Counted from the first letter of the stretch, positions 22,761-31,968 are shown. The stretch is 37,528 nucleotides of DNA from Halobacteriales archaeon QH_10_67_22 (GCA_003021305.1 PXQN01000050.1:29919-67446); one strand, 5' to 3'. Numbers and translations: made by a program. The notes: generated by a model from the letters alone, not told the origin.

Positions 22761-24358
22761 CAGTCCTCGCTCTCCCCGTCGGGACGGTCGCCGGGGTCGC
22801 CGTGGCCGCCGCCGCCGGGCGTCTCGACTGTGACAGTCGCACCGGGGTCGACCTCGCGGGTCACCTTCGGCGGGACGCGCTCGCCGTCGATCCGGTTCTC
22901 GCCGGCCCGGCCGTCCTCGCCACCCGCGACGCCCTTCGGCACGTGTCGCCGTCGCTCGGTGAGCAGGGAGACGGTCGCGTCGGTCTCGACGGTCACCGAG
23001 CGCACGAGTCCGTCGCCGCCCCGGTGGCGCCCGTCGCCGCCGCTCCCGTCGCGGAGCGCGTACCGCTCGACCCGGAGCGGGTAGGCCGCCTCGACGGCCT
23101 CGACGGGCGTGTTCAGCGTGTTGGTCATCCCGACCTGGACGCCCGACAAGCCGTCACCGCCCGGACTGGCGCCGGCGCCGCCGCCGATCGTCTCGTAGTA
23201 GGCGAACGCCGACGAGCCGATGATGAGGTTGTTCATCGTCCCCTGGCCGCCCGCCGGGACGCGCTCGGGCGCGGCCTCGGCCAGTGCCGCGAACAGCACG
23301 TCAGTCACCCGCTGGCTCGTCTCGACGTTGCCACCCACGACTGCCGCCGGCGGCTGGGGATCGACCAGCGAGCCCTCGGGGGCCGTGACTGTCACCGGTT
23401 CGTAACAGCCGTGGTTGGGCGGTATCTCCGGGTCCGTGAGACAGCGGATCACGAAGTAGACAGCGCTCTTGGCGACGGTCAGCGGCGCATTGACGTTGCC
23501 CGGCACCTGGTCTGCGGTCCCCTCGAAGTCCACCCGGACGGCCGCGCCGTCGATCTCGACGGCAACCTCGATCGGGATGTCCTCGTCGGTGACGCCGTCG
23601 CCCTCCATGACGTCTGTCGCGCGGTACGTGCCGTCGGGGAGCGCCCGCAGTTCCGACTCGACGCGTTCGCGGGAGTAGTCGATGACGGCGTCGAACGCGC
23701 CGAGCAGGCGGTCGCCGTGGGCGGACAGCAGGTCCCCGACGCGTTCGGCACCGCGGTCGTTGGCCGCGACCTGGGCGCGCAGGTCCGCCCGGCGCTCGCG
23801 GGGGTTGCGGACGTTGGCCAGAAACAGGTCCTCGATGTCGTCCCGGCGACGCCCGCCGGCGACGAGTCGCACCGGCGGGAGCCGCAGGCCCTCCTGGTAG
23901 ATCTCGCGGGCACCGGCCGGCATGCTGCCCGGTGTCATCCCGCCGACGTCGGCGTGGTGGGCCCGCGAGACGGCGTAGCCGACGATTTCGGGGTCGGCGT
24001 CGGCGGTTCCCTCTCCGCGGTCGGGTGCGATCGGCGAGACCAGCGTCACGTCGGGGAGGTGGGTGCCGCCGGCGAAGGGGTCGTTGAGCACGAACACGTC
24101 GCCGGGGTCGGGGTCGCACTCGCGGACGGCGTCGACTGCCTCGGGCATCGCGCCGAGGTGGACCGGGATGTGCTCGGCCTGGGCGACCATTCGCCCGTCG
24201 GCGTCGAATATCGCCGTCGAACAGTCCCGCCGCTCCGTGATGTTCGGGGAGTAGGCCCCCCGGATGAGCACCTGTCCCATCTCCTCGGCGACGCTCTCCA
24301 GCTGGTTCCTGAGTATCTCCAGTTCGACTGCGTCGATGTCGTGGTCTGTCCCTGTCAT
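22760..24358 (-). CDS. hyuB: HyuB: hydantoinase/oxoprolinase B subunit
   Basis: This 532-residue protein is the second subunit of ATP-dependent hydantoinase/5-oxoprolinase/acetone carboxylase-type enzymes. Family marks are [20 protein letters not shown] near residue 13, then [52 protein letters not shown] and [17 protein letters not shown], and near the end [12 protein letters not shown]. It pairs with HyuA encoded 404 nt upstream. With a gamma-glutamyltransferase next door, 5-oxoproline is a reasonable substrate guess, but hydantoins cannot be excluded. The 3' end lies at a 109-bp element. Confidence 0.9.
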   Translation of the reverse strand: MTGTDHDIDAVELEILRNQLESVAEEMGQVLIRGAYSPNITERRDCSTAIFDADGRMVAQAEHIPVHLGAMPEAVDAVRECDPDPGDVFVLNDPFAGGTHLPDVTLVSPIAPDRGEGTADADPEIVGYAVSRAHHADVGGMTPGSMPAGAREIYQEGLRLPPVRLVAGGRRRDDIEDLFLANVRNPRERRADLRAQVAANDRGAERVGDLLSAHGDRLLGAFDAVIDYSRERVESELRALPDGTYRATDVMEGDGVTDEDIPIEVAVEIDGAAVRVDFEGTADQVPGNVNAPLTVAKSAVYFVIRCLTDPEIPPNHGCYEPVTVTAPEGSLVDPQPPAAVVGGNVETSQRVTDVLFAALAEAAPERVPAGGQGTMNNLIIGSSAFAYYETIGGGAGASPGGDGLSGVQVGMTNTLNTPVEAVEAAYPLRVERYALRDGSGGDGRHRGGDGLVRSVTVETDATVSLLTERRRHVPKGVAGGEDGRAGENRIDGERVPPKVTREVDPGATVTVETPGGGGHGDPGDRPDGESED

Positions 24359-24765
24359 CTGTCGGCCCCTCTGTTTGGTCGTCCTGTGTCTGTGCGGGTC
24401 CTGTCAGCGCCAGCCGTCTCCGCGCCAGTCGCTTTTGTGTCAGTCATCTCCGGGTCAGTCGCTTCCGCGTTAGTCGTCTCCACGCTGGTCGTCTCCACGC
24501 AAGGAGGTAGCAGCGATGAAAGCCCCTGGCCGTTCGACCGGCCGGGACTCGCTGTGCTCCTCGCTTCGCTGCGGTGCTTGCGTCGTCCGGGCCGGGCCGA
24601 ACGGCCAGCCCCTTTCAGTCCCGCCCGACAACGACCACGGCCACGTGCCTCCCCACCCGACTGCGGTGCTCGCGGTGCTGCGCTCCTCGTCCCTCGCACG
24701 GCATCGTCGCGCCACGAGGGCGCGACGGCGCGCGCCAGGGTGGTTGTCCGGTCGCGCTCTCTCAT
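24355..24765 (-). other. hyuA-hyuB spacer: open frame with pentapeptide repeats and REP-like sequence
   Basis: The gap between hyuA and hyuB holds a 136-codon minus-strand frame that overlaps hyuA's stop and hyuB's start by ATGA. Its first half is Arg-rich (MRERDRTTTLARAVAPSWRD) and contains REP-like DNA, GACTGAAAGGGGCTGGCCG and CGCAGCGAAGCGAGGAGC, that I recall as common haloarchaeal intergenic repeats. Its second half has six 5-residue repeats (VETTS, VETTN, AEATD, PEMTD, TKATG, AETAG; 24409-24498), a 15-bp tandem array. I think it is repeat-derived filler that keeps translation coupled rather than a folded protein. Confidence 0.5.
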
Positions 24766-26792
24766 CCGTCGTCCTCCAGGACGAGCGTGCCGTCGTCGGC
24801 GGCGGTGGCCGTCCAGGTCGGCGGGACGACGACGGTGCTCTCGCCGCCCTCGAATATCGCTGGGCCGTCGACGGGCGTCCCGACGGGGGCGCGCTCGCGC
24901 CGGTAGACCGGCGAGCGGTAGAACCCGCTCTCGAAGAGCGTGTCGCGCTTCCCGACGAACGGGTCGCCCTCGGGTTCGTACGTGAGTGTCGGGGGGTCGC
25001 CCTCGATGGTGGCAGTGACCCGGCAGTTCACCAGGTCGACGGGTTCGTCCAGGCGGTAACCCCGGGTCCGCTCGTGGACGGCGTGGAACCGCTCGCGTAC
25101 GGTTTCGGGGTCGAACGACTCGGGAGCGTCGACGGCGAGTTCGAAACTCTGCCCGGCGTACCGGCAGTCGGCCTCGCGCTCGACGACGGCCCTACTCGGG
25201 TCGGTCGCGTCCGCGAGCACGGATTCCCGGAGGTCGTCGTAGACGGCTTCGACCGCGTCCGTGTCGACGTCGGCGAGCGACTGCCGGTAGGTCCGGGCCG
25301 CGTCGTGTGTCTCGTCGGCGGCCAGCAGGCCGAGCGCCGAGAGGACGCCGTTGCCTGGCGGAACCAGGACGGTGCCGACGCCGAGGCGTTCGGCCAGGGC
25401 GGCGGCGTGCATCGGGCCGGCGCCGCCGAACGCGACCAGCGCGAACTCGCGGGGGTCGTGACCGCGCTCGACGGTCACGCCGCGTATCGCGCGGGTCATC
25501 GTCGCGTTGGCCACGCGGTAGACGCCCTGTGCGGCGTCGACCGAGCTGTCCAGGCCAGCGTCCTCGGCCAGCGTCGCCAGCACCGTCTCCGCGCGGTCGG
25601 CGTCGAGTTCGAGGTCCCCACCCAGCGTCGTATCCGCGCCGAGATAGCCGAGTTCGAGCGCGGCGTCGGTGACGGTCGGCCGGTCGCCGCCCTTGCCGTA
25701 GCAGGCTGGACCGGGGTCGGCCCCGGCCGACTGTGGACCGACCCGGAGCGCTCCGCCGTCGTCGACCCAGGCGACCGACCCGCCGCCGGCCCCGACGGTG
25801 TTCACGTCGACCATCGGGATCCGGACCGGGTGGCCGCCGACGTCGGCCTCGGCCGTCCGTTCGACCGTCCCGTCGCGGACGAGACTCACGTCCGATGAAG
25901 TCCCGCCCATGTCGAAGGTCACCAGACCGGTGGTCTCGGCGTCGTCGTCGCCCAGCGCGTCGGCCGCCCGGCTCTGGAACAGCGACGCGCCGACGACGCC
26001 CGCCGCCGGCCCCGAGAGGACGGTCGCGACTGCGTGTTCGCGGACCGTGGCCGCCGCCGCGATACCGCCGTTCGCTTGCATCACCCGCGGTGCCGGCAGT
26101 CCGCGGTCGGTCGCGCCAGTTTCGAGTCGAGCCAGGTAGTCGTCGACGACCGGGCGCAGGACGGCGTCGGCGACGGTCGTCGCCGTCCGTTCGTACTCGC
26201 GAAACGTCCCCAGCACCTCGTGACTGGCCGACACCGGAACGTCCAGTCGCTCGCGCAGCCCCTCGGCCACCCGCCGTTCGTTCTCCGGGCTGGCATAGGA
26301 GTGGAGCAAGGCGACGGCGACGCTCTCGACGCTGTCGGCGAGCGCGTCGGCCACCTCGGCGACCGCCTCGTCCGTGACTCGCCGCTCGATCCCGGCCGGG
26401 GTCGTGCGTTCGTCGAGTTCGTGGCGGCGCCCCCGGGGAACCAGCGGGTCGGGTTTCGTCGCCCCCAGGTCGTACAGCGCCGGCCGGTTCTGGCGACCGA
26501 TCGCGAGGACGTCCCCGAAGCCCTCGGTCGTGACCAGAGCCGTCTCCACACCCGCGCCTTCGAGGAGGGCGTTGACCGAGACGGTCGTCGCGTGCCGGAA
26601 GGTGTCGACGTCCGAGGGATCGACGCCGGCGGCCTCGCAGGCGGCTTCGACCCCCGTGAGCACCCCTTCGCTCTGATCGTCCGTGGTCGGGACTTTCGCC
26701 GTCGTCAGTTCCCCCGCGACCAGCAACACCACGTCGGTGAACGTGCCGCCGACGTCGACGCCGAGACGGACGTCGGGCGAATCGTCGTCCAT
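24762..26792 (-). CDS. hyuA: HyuA: hydantoinase/oxoprolinase A subunit
   Basis: This 676-residue protein of the ATP-grasp-like sugar-kinase fold activates the substrate by phosphorylation. N-terminal LGVDVGGTFTDVVLL is the phosphate loop, FRHATTVSVNALLEGAG follows, and the middle hydantoinase A domain has LSGPAAGVVGASLF, FDMGGTSSDVSLVRDG and VNTVGAGGGSVAWVD. AFGGAGPMHAAALAERLGV and VPPGNGVLSALGLL complete the set. The start MDDDSPDVRLG is chosen by leaderless spacing from CTTATCC (26821-26815). Divergent from the gamma-glutamyltransferase. Confidence 0.92.
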   Translation of the reverse strand: MDDDSPDVRLGVDVGGTFTDVVLLVAGELTTAKVPTTDDQSEGVLTGVEAACEAAGVDPSDVDTFRHATTVSVNALLEGAGVETALVTTEGFGDVLAIGRQNRPALYDLGATKPDPLVPRGRRHELDERTTPAGIERRVTDEAVAEVADALADSVESVAVALLHSYASPENERRVAEGLRERLDVPVSASHEVLGTFREYERTATTVADAVLRPVVDDYLARLETGATDRGLPAPRVMQANGGIAAAATVREHAVATVLSGPAAGVVGASLFQSRAADALGDDDAETTGLVTFDMGGTSSDVSLVRDGTVERTAEADVGGHPVRIPMVDVNTVGAGGGSVAWVDDGGALRVGPQSAGADPGPACYGKGGDRPTVTDAALELGYLGADTTLGGDLELDADRAETVLATLAEDAGLDSSVDAAQGVYRVANATMTRAIRGVTVERGHDPREFALVAFGGAGPMHAAALAERLGVGTVLVPPGNGVLSALGLLAADETHDAARTYRQSLADVDTDAVEAVYDDLRESVLADATDPSRAVVEREADCRYAGQSFELAVDAPESFDPETVRERFHAVHERTRGYRLDEPVDLVNCRVTATIEGDPPTLTYEPEGDPFVGKRDTLFESGFYRSPVYRRERAPVGTPVDGPAIFEGGESTVVVPPTWTATAADDGTLVLEDDG

Positions 26793-26814
26793 ACCCCACA
26801 CTGAACCCTCGGAA

Positions 26815-26894
26815 GGATAAGCGTGGCCGGTCCCACCGGTCCGACGGACGCGTGTTCAGACCGGGTCTATGCCGGGCGCTGTCCCCGTATTACT
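26815..26894. promoter_or_regulatory. Divergent TATA boxes for hyuA and the gamma-glutamyltransferase
   Basis: Minus-strand CTTATCC (26821-26815) lies 23-29 nt before the hyuA ATG at 26792. Plus-strand GTATTACT (26887-26894) lies about 26 nt before the ATG at 26920. Both fit leaderless transcripts. The 127-nt shared upstream region allows joint control. Confidence 0.55.
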
Positions 26895-26919
26895 TGGACG
26901 GCCGGACCGAACGCCAGCC

Positions 26920-28539
26920 ATGGAGCCAGATATCGACCGATTCGACTCGCGCCGGTCGACGGTGTACGGGTCGCGTGGCGTGGTCGCGACGAGCCAGCCG
27001 CTGGCGGCCGAGGCGGGGCTCGAACTACTCCGGGACGGGGGCAACGCCTTCGACGCGGCCGTCGCAACGGCCGCGACGCTCAACGTCGTCGAGCCCACCT
27101 CGACCGGACTGGGTGGCGACGTCTTCGCTCTCTTCCGGACCGCCGACGGCGAGGTGGGCGCGATGCGGGCCTGTGGCGGCGCACCCGCCGGTACGACCCG
27201 CGAACGAGTCAGCGAGGCCGTCAGCCCCGACGACGCCGACCCGTCGACGGCCGAGATGCCCGAGACCGGTCCACACACCGTGACCGTCCCCGGGACGGCA
27301 CGCGGGTGGGAAGCGACGGTCGAGCGATTCGGGCGGCGCTCGCTGGCGGACGCGCTCGCGCCCGCGATCGAATACGCGACCGAGGGGTACCCGGTCACAG
27401 AGGTGGTGGCCGCCCAGTGGACCCACGGCGAAGAGCGGTTCGACGACGACCACGCCCGCGACGCGTGGCTGTTCGACGGGTCCGCACCCGCGGTTGGACA
27501 GGAAGTCACGCTCCCGGCCCTCGGCCGGACGCTCGACGCCGTCGCAACGGAGGGTGCCGACGTGGTCTACGAGGGAGCCATCGGCGAGGCGATCGCCGAC
27601 GAGGTACAGGCCAAGGGCGGGTTCCTGACCGTCGACGACATGGCCGAGTTCACCGTCGAGTGGCCCGACCCCATCTCGACGACGTACAACGGGACCGAGG
27701 TGTTCGAACTCCCGCCGAACAACCAGGGCGTGGTCGCCCTGGAAGCGCTGAACGTCGCCGCCGAACTCGACGCCGGCGAGGCGGCCTACGAGTCGGCCGA
27801 GCGCGTCCACCGCTTCGCGGAGGCGACGAAACTCGCGTTCGTTGACGGCCACTACTACGTCACCGACCCCGAGTACGAGTCTGTCCCGGAGCTGCACGAC
27901 CCGGCCTACGCCCGGCGACGCGCCGGAGTCGTCGGCGAGACCGCGACCGAGAACCCCGACGTCGGCGTCCCGGAAGCCGGTGGTGCCGAGGACGCCGACA
28001 CCGTCCTGGTCTGTGTCGCGGACGACGAGGGCAACGTCGTCTCGTACATCAACTCCCGGTTCAAGGGGTTCGGTAGCGGCCTGGTCGCCGGCGACACCGG
28101 CATCGCACTCCAGAACCGGGGGACGTCGTTCTCGCTGGACCCCGACCATCCCAACCGGCTGGAACCCGGGAAGCGCCCCTTCCACACGCTCGTCCCCGCA
28201 GTCGCCCGCCTGGACGAGTCCGACTGGGCGGCCTTTGGCGTCATGGGCGGGTACATGCAGCCACAGGGCCACGTCCAGGTCCTCTCGAACCTCGTCGACT
28301 ACGACATGCCCGTGCAGGCGGCGCTGGACGCCCCGCGGTGGCGCTACCGCGAGAACGGGAGCCTGGCAGTCGAGGAGCGCATCCACGACGGCGTCCCGAC
28401 GAAACTCGCCCGCCGGGGCCACGACGTGACGGTGCGCCCGCCGGCACGGTTCGGCGGGGCACAGCTCGCCCGCGACGACGACGGGACGCTGTCGGGCGCG
28501 ACCGAACCCCGGAAGGACGGCCACGTGGCGACGTTCTGA
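26920..28539 (+). CDS. Gamma-glutamyltransferase family protein
   Basis: This 539-residue Ntn-hydrolase transfers or hydrolyses gamma-glutamyl groups, for example from gamma-glutamylcysteine or glutathione-like peptides. STVYGSRGVVATSQPLAAEAG opens the fold, then LRDGGNAFDAAVATAATLNV and EPTSTGLGGDVFAL. The likely self-cleavage nucleophile is Thr361 in EDADTVLVCVADDEGNVVSY, followed by FKGFGSGLVAGDTGIALQNR and LEPGKRPFHTLVPAV. No signal peptide is present, so it should act inside the cell like YwrD-type proteins, unlike exported bacterial enzymes. ATG at 26920 fits the TATA box. Confidence 0.93.
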   Translation: MEPDIDRFDSRRSTVYGSRGVVATSQPLAAEAGLELLRDGGNAFDAAVATAATLNVVEPTSTGLGGDVFALFRTADGEVGAMRACGGAPAGTTRERVSEAVSPDDADPSTAEMPETGPHTVTVPGTARGWEATVERFGRRSLADALAPAIEYATEGYPVTEVVAAQWTHGEERFDDDHARDAWLFDGSAPAVGQEVTLPALGRTLDAVATEGADVVYEGAIGEAIADEVQAKGGFLTVDDMAEFTVEWPDPISTTYNGTEVFELPPNNQGVVALEALNVAAELDAGEAAYESAERVHRFAEATKLAFVDGHYYVTDPEYESVPELHDPAYARRRAGVVGETATENPDVGVPEAGGAEDADTVLVCVADDEGNVVSYINSRFKGFGSGLVAGDTGIALQNRGTSFSLDPDHPNRLEPGKRPFHTLVPAVARLDESDWAAFGVMGGYMQPQGHVQVLSNLVDYDMPVQAALDAPRWRYRENGSLAVEERIHDGVPTKLARRGHDVTVRPPARFGGAQLARDDDGTLSGATEPRKDGHVATF

Positions 28540-28576
28540 CCCCGGCGTCGCGAGAGTGCTCCCTCGACGACAAGCC

Positions 28577-28583
28577 CTTTTTA
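28577..28583 (+). promoter_or_regulatory. TATA-like box for the 28607 gene
   Basis: CTTTTTA lies 24 nt before the ATG at 28607, the normal distance for a leaderless haloarchaeal transcript, and selects this start over an upstream in-frame codon. Confidence 0.5.
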
Positions 28584-28606
28584 CCGGGCGAGCACTACGA
28601 GCGGAC

Positions 28607-29059
28607 ATGGCTGACGAGGACGAGGAGTGGCGGTTTTCGGTCGACGAGGTCGGCTCCGACGACCCGGACGACGGGGCTAGCCCGGCGGCCACCGATGCGA
28701 ACGCGGATGCGGCGCAGTCGACCGACCGTGCCGGCGTCGACGAGGGCGTCGAGGGCGAGTGGGTCACGACAGTCGGCGAAGAGGACGAGGGACCGACCGT
28801 CGGGGTGACGACCGGCGACCACGAGGCGGGTGAGGGTGCGGACGAGGGCAACGTCGCCGGGTCGCTCACGCCCGAGCGACCGGTCGAACCCGGGACGCCC
28901 GGTGTCGAGAACGTCGTCTTCGCCACGGCCGGGGCCGTCCTGACGGCACTGGTGTTCGCTGGCGTCGTCGTCCCGCTAGACCTGGTGACCGCCGGGGCGG
29001 TCACCGCGAGCGTCGCCAGCGGCGCCGGTCTGCTGTACGTGCTCTTCCGGCGGTTCTGA
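28607..29059 (+). CDS. Acidic membrane-anchored protein (possibly DUF7312)
   Basis: This 150-residue protein begins MADEDEEWRFSVDEVGSDD, followed by a disordered acidic stretch to about residue 80. A conserved-looking segment, GNVAGSLTPERPVEPGTPGV, follows, and two hydrophobic helices (about 104-122 and 124-146) end the protein. The motif before the helices reminds me of a haloarchaeal DUF7312 family, but I am not certain. The function is unknown. The acidic part should face the cytoplasm. Confidence 0.75.
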   Translation: MADEDEEWRFSVDEVGSDDPDDGASPAATDANADAAQSTDRAGVDEGVEGEWVTTVGEEDEGPTVGVTTGDHEAGEGADEGNVAGSLTPERPVEPGTPGVENVVFATAGAVLTALVFAGVVVPLDLVTAGAVTASVASGAGLLYVLFRRF

Positions 29060-29167
29060 GCCGGCCCGACCGCCGACACCGCCTCTCGCTTCTGCGGTCC
29101 TGTCGGCGGTTCGCCCCGGTAACGGCCGGCCAGAAGTATTTTCGGTGTTCCGACCGAAGGCTGAGGT

Positions 29168-29818
29168 ATGGTATCGGTGTTAGGCTGGATCGGCGACAAT
29201 CTCCCCCTCTTTTTGCTCCTGGCAGGCGCGGGACTGAGCATCGCCGAGGCGTTCGCGCCCGGCGCTCACTTTATCGTGCTGGGGGTGGCGCTGCTGTTCG
29301 CCGGCATGGTGGGGCTGTTGCTCCCGTCGGGGCTGGGCGCGCTCGCGCCGCTCATCCTGGCAGGACTCGTGCTCGTTTCCGGGGCGGCCGCCTTCTACGT
29401 GTATCGCCAGTTCGACTTCTACGGGGGCAAGGGAACCGAGCAGACGAGCGATTCGGACTCGCTGCGCGGTGTGATGGGGCGGGTCACCGAGCGTGTTACG
29501 CCCACCAGCGGCGAAGTCAAACTCGACAAGGGCGGGCTCAACCCCTACTACCGCGCCCGGAGCGTCGACGGGGAGATCCCCGAAGGCGCCGAGGTGATGG
29601 TCGTCGACCCGGGCGGGGGGAACATCGTCACCGTCGAGTCCGTCGACGGAACCGACGAGATAGACCGCCAACTCCAGCGAGGAGCCACCGGGAGCCCCGA
29701 CGGTGACGGCGCCGACGTCGACGCCACACTCGACGGACTCGAAGACGAGGTCGACGCGACGTTCGAGGCCGACGACGACACCACCGACGACCGGGAGTTC
29801 GAAACCGACACGGCCTGA
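29168..29818 (+). CDS. NfeD-like membrane protein
   Basis: This 216-residue protein has three hydrophobic helices in the first 80 residues (LPLFLLLAGAGLSIAEAF, ALLFAGMVGLLLPSGLG and LILAGLVLVSGAAAFYVY) and then an OB-like NfeD domain (LRGVMGRVTERVTPTSGEVK, then AEVMVVDPGGGNIVTVESVD, about residues 98-165), with a very acidic tail. NfeD proteins pair with stomatin/SPFH proteins in membrane microdomains, and the stomatin gene is next. A TATA-like GTATTTT lies 26 nt upstream. Its TGA stop (29816-29818) shares its last base with a 109-bp mobile element. Confidence 0.88.
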   Translation: MVSVLGWIGDNLPLFLLLAGAGLSIAEAFAPGAHFIVLGVALLFAGMVGLLLPSGLGALAPLILAGLVLVSGAAAFYVYRQFDFYGGKGTEQTSDSDSLRGVMGRVTERVTPTSGEVKLDKGGLNPYYRARSVDGEIPEGAEVMVVDPGGGNIVTVESVDGTDEIDRQLQRGATGSPDGDGADVDATLDGLEDEVDATFEADDDTTDDREFETDTA

Positions 29819-29926
29819 TACGGTCGTGCGTACCTAATTTCTGCAGTGTCGGTTCGGATCGGCGTTTCGGACTACGGGGACAGCCGTCTGTTATGTGGGC
29901 ACAAAAAGAAGTACGCACGACCGTAT
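29818..29926 (-). mobile_element. 109-bp inverted-repeat element, copy 3
   Basis: It has the same 15-bp ends as copies 1 and 2 but lies in the opposite orientation. Its core is more diverged, yet keeps GTCCGAAACGCC and GACACTGC-GAAATT on the minus strand. It sits between nfeD and the stomatin gene, directly after the nfeD stop codon, and is followed by a GC hairpin (CCCCC-GCGA-GGGGG, about 29957-29970) and the stomatin TATA box. Confidence 0.85.
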
Positions 29927-30024
29927 GACAGACCCGGTTACTGGGCCGGTGTGGACCCCCCGCGAGGGGGTATCTGTGGTCGCTCTCCCAACACTTTTGA
30001 CCCGGTAGCCACAAGTTCGAACGT

Positions 30025-31245
30025 ATGTTCCTCGCAGTAGCGCTTCAGCTCGGTCTCGGTCTCGGTGGAGCGACGACAATCGCGATGCTCGCGTTACTCG
30101 CGCTGGTCATGGTCGCCGTCTACCAGGCCGTCGAAATCGTCAACGCATACGAGAAGCGGACGTTGACCGTGTTCGGCGAGTACCGGAAACTCCTCGAACC
30201 GGGCATCAACTTCGTCCCGCCGTTCGTCTCGAAGACCTACCGGTTCGACATGCGGACCCAGACGCTCGACGTCCCCAGACAGGAGGCGATCACCCGCGAC
30301 AACTCGCCGGTGACCGCCGACGCGGTCGTCTACATCAAGGTGATGGACGCCAAGAAGGCGTTCCTCGAGGTCGACGACTACAAGAAGGCCGTCTCGAACC
30401 TGGCCCAGACGACGCTGCGGGCGGTGCTGGGTGACATGGAACTGGACGACACGCTCAACAAACGCCAGGAAATAAACGCCAAGATCCGCAAGGAACTGGA
30501 CGAGCCGACCGACGAGTGGGGGATCCGCGTCGAGTCCGTCGAGGTCCGTGAGGTCAACCCCTCCAAGGACGTCCAACAGGCGATGGAGCAACAGACCTCC
30601 GCCGAACGGAAACGCCGCGCGATGATCCTCGAAGCCCAGGGTGAACGCCGCTCTGCCATCGAGAAGGCCCAGGGTGAGAAACAGTCCGACATCGTCCGCG
30701 CCCAGGGGAAAAAGCAGAGCCAGATCCTCGAAGCCCAGGGTGACGCCATCTCGACCGTGTTGCGTGCGAAATCCGCCGAATCGATGGGCGAACGCGCGGT
30801 CATCGACAAGGGGATGGAGACCCTAGAGAGCATCGGCCAGGGCGAATCGACGACGTTCGTCCTGCCCCAGGAGCTGTCCTCGCTCGTGGGTCGGTACGGG
30901 AAGCATCTGACCGGCAGCGACGTCAGCGAGGTGTCAAAGACCGACGGCGAGGGCGAACTCGATAGCCTCGACTTCGATTCGGAGACGCGGGAACTGCTCG
31001 GGCTCGACGACATCGAGGAGATACTCGGTCAGATCGACCAGGAGGCCGAGGTCGACGTCGAGTCGATGGAACAGGAGGCCCAGGCGATCAAGGAGGGCGA
31101 GGACGCCGCGAACATCCGCGACCCCGACGAGGTGATCGAGGAGATGGACGCCGAGATGGACCCGACGGGGAGTCCGGTCGGCGGCCCCGGCGCCGACGGC
31201 ACCGAGGCCGAGCGCGAACCCGAACCCGAGACCGAAACCGAGTGA
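30025..31245 (+). CDS. SPFH/stomatin (band 7) protein
   Basis: This 406-residue protein has one N-terminal membrane helix (about residues 15-36) and an SPFH domain: VNAYEKRTLTVFGEYRKLLE, LDVPRQEAITRDNSPVTADA, VVYIKVMDAKKAFLEVDDYK and RKELDEPTDEWGIRVESVEV. A coiled coil with repeated EAQGE(R/K) units (ILEAQGERRSAIEKAQGEKQ, about 196-245) drives oligomers. The acidic Glu-rich tail is typical of haloarchaea. It likely forms a membrane scaffold with the upstream NfeD protein. A TATA-like ACTTTTGA lies 25 nt upstream, so it can be transcribed without nfeD. Confidence 0.9.
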   Translation: MFLAVALQLGLGLGGATTIAMLALLALVMVAVYQAVEIVNAYEKRTLTVFGEYRKLLEPGINFVPPFVSKTYRFDMRTQTLDVPRQEAITRDNSPVTADAVVYIKVMDAKKAFLEVDDYKKAVSNLAQTTLRAVLGDMELDDTLNKRQEINAKIRKELDEPTDEWGIRVESVEVREVNPSKDVQQAMEQQTSAERKRRAMILEAQGERRSAIEKAQGEKQSDIVRAQGKKQSQILEAQGDAISTVLRAKSAESMGERAVIDKGMETLESIGQGESTTFVLPQELSSLVGRYGKHLTGSDVSEVSKTDGEGELDSLDFDSETRELLGLDDIEEILGQIDQEAEVDVESMEQEAQAIKEGEDAANIRDPDEVIEEMDAEMDPTGSPVGGPGADGTEAEREPEPETETE

Positions 31246-31362
31246 CTGGCGGTCGGCACACGCCGCCCGGCCCGTGACCGCCAGCTCCGTTCCGCCTACT
31301 GTCGGGTCGGTAGTCTCTCACTAGCGAAGCCGTTTTATCCCATAATCCCCACAAGGGTTATA

Positions 31363-31968
31363 ATGAGCGACGAGGGGGGCGTCGACGAGTCAAAGCGGGC
31401 CACGTTGCGCCGCTTTGCCGCGCTGGGGGCAGCGAGCCCGTTGATAGGCGTCACACAGGACAGCGACAGCGACGCCCCGGACGCGCTGCTGGGCTACGTC
31501 ACTGCGACGCCGGGCGCTCACTTCTCGAAGGTCCGCGACGACCTGCAACTCGGCACCGGCGAGACACAGCACCACCTCCGCCGACTCGAGAGCGAGGGCG
31601 CCGTCGAGAGCCGCGAGGACGGCGACTACCGACGCTTTTTCCCCACTGACCGGTTCTCACCATTCGAGAAGGTCGCGCTGGGCTATCTCCGTCGCGAGAC
31701 GCCCCGCGGGATGGTCGTCGCACTGCTGCGCGACCCGGACGTGACGGCGGCCGAACTCGCCGACCGCCTGGACGTCTCCCGCCCGACCGTCAGCAAGTAC
31801 GCCGCCGAACTCGACGAGGCGGGCCTGCTCTCGCGGGCCGACGGCTACGAACTCACCCGCCGCGAGACGCTGCTGGTGTTGCTCGTCCGGCACGCCGACT
31901 CCTTCGGCGACGACGCCGCCGCGCTGGCGGCAGAGGCCGACGACATCGTCGCCTACGACCCCGACTAA
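31363..31968 (+). CDS. Two-domain winged-helix regulator
   Basis: This 201-residue protein has two winged-helix domains: about 43-95 (LLGYVTATPGAHFSKVRDDL, then GETQHHLRRLESEGAVESRE) and about 105-165 (PRGMVVALLRDPDVTAAELA, then DRLDVSRPTVSKYAAELDEA). This tandem form is common in haloarchaeal MarR/ArsR-like regulators. Oddly, residues 11-30 (KRATLRRFAALGAASPLIGV) resemble a weak twin-arginine signal. A TATA-like GTTTTATC at 31332-31338 fits a leaderless start at 31363. The target genes are unknown. Confidence 0.8.
   Translation: MSDEGGVDESKRATLRRFAALGAASPLIGVTQDSDSDAPDALLGYVTATPGAHFSKVRDDLQLGTGETQHHLRRLESEGAVESREDGDYRRFFPTDRFSPFEKVALGYLRRETPRGMVVALLRDPDVTAAELADRLDVSRPTVSKYAAELDEAGLLSRADGYELTRRETLLVLLVRHADSFGDDAAALAAEADDIVAYDPD

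Noticed and set aside
24409-24498. Possible CRISPR array in the hyuA-hyuB spacer
   Set aside because: The units are 15 bp, directly adjoining and imperfect, with no spacers. It is a tandem repeat in a coding-like frame.
22646-24985. Very long plus-strand frame opposite hyuB (779 codons)
   Set aside because: The frame is antisense to hyuB and starts inside a 109-bp element. No recognisable domain.
30025-31245. FtsH/HflK-type assignment of the SPFH protein
   Set aside because: The order NfeD-stomatin and the EAQGE coiled coil fit stomatin/paraslipin better than HflK/C.
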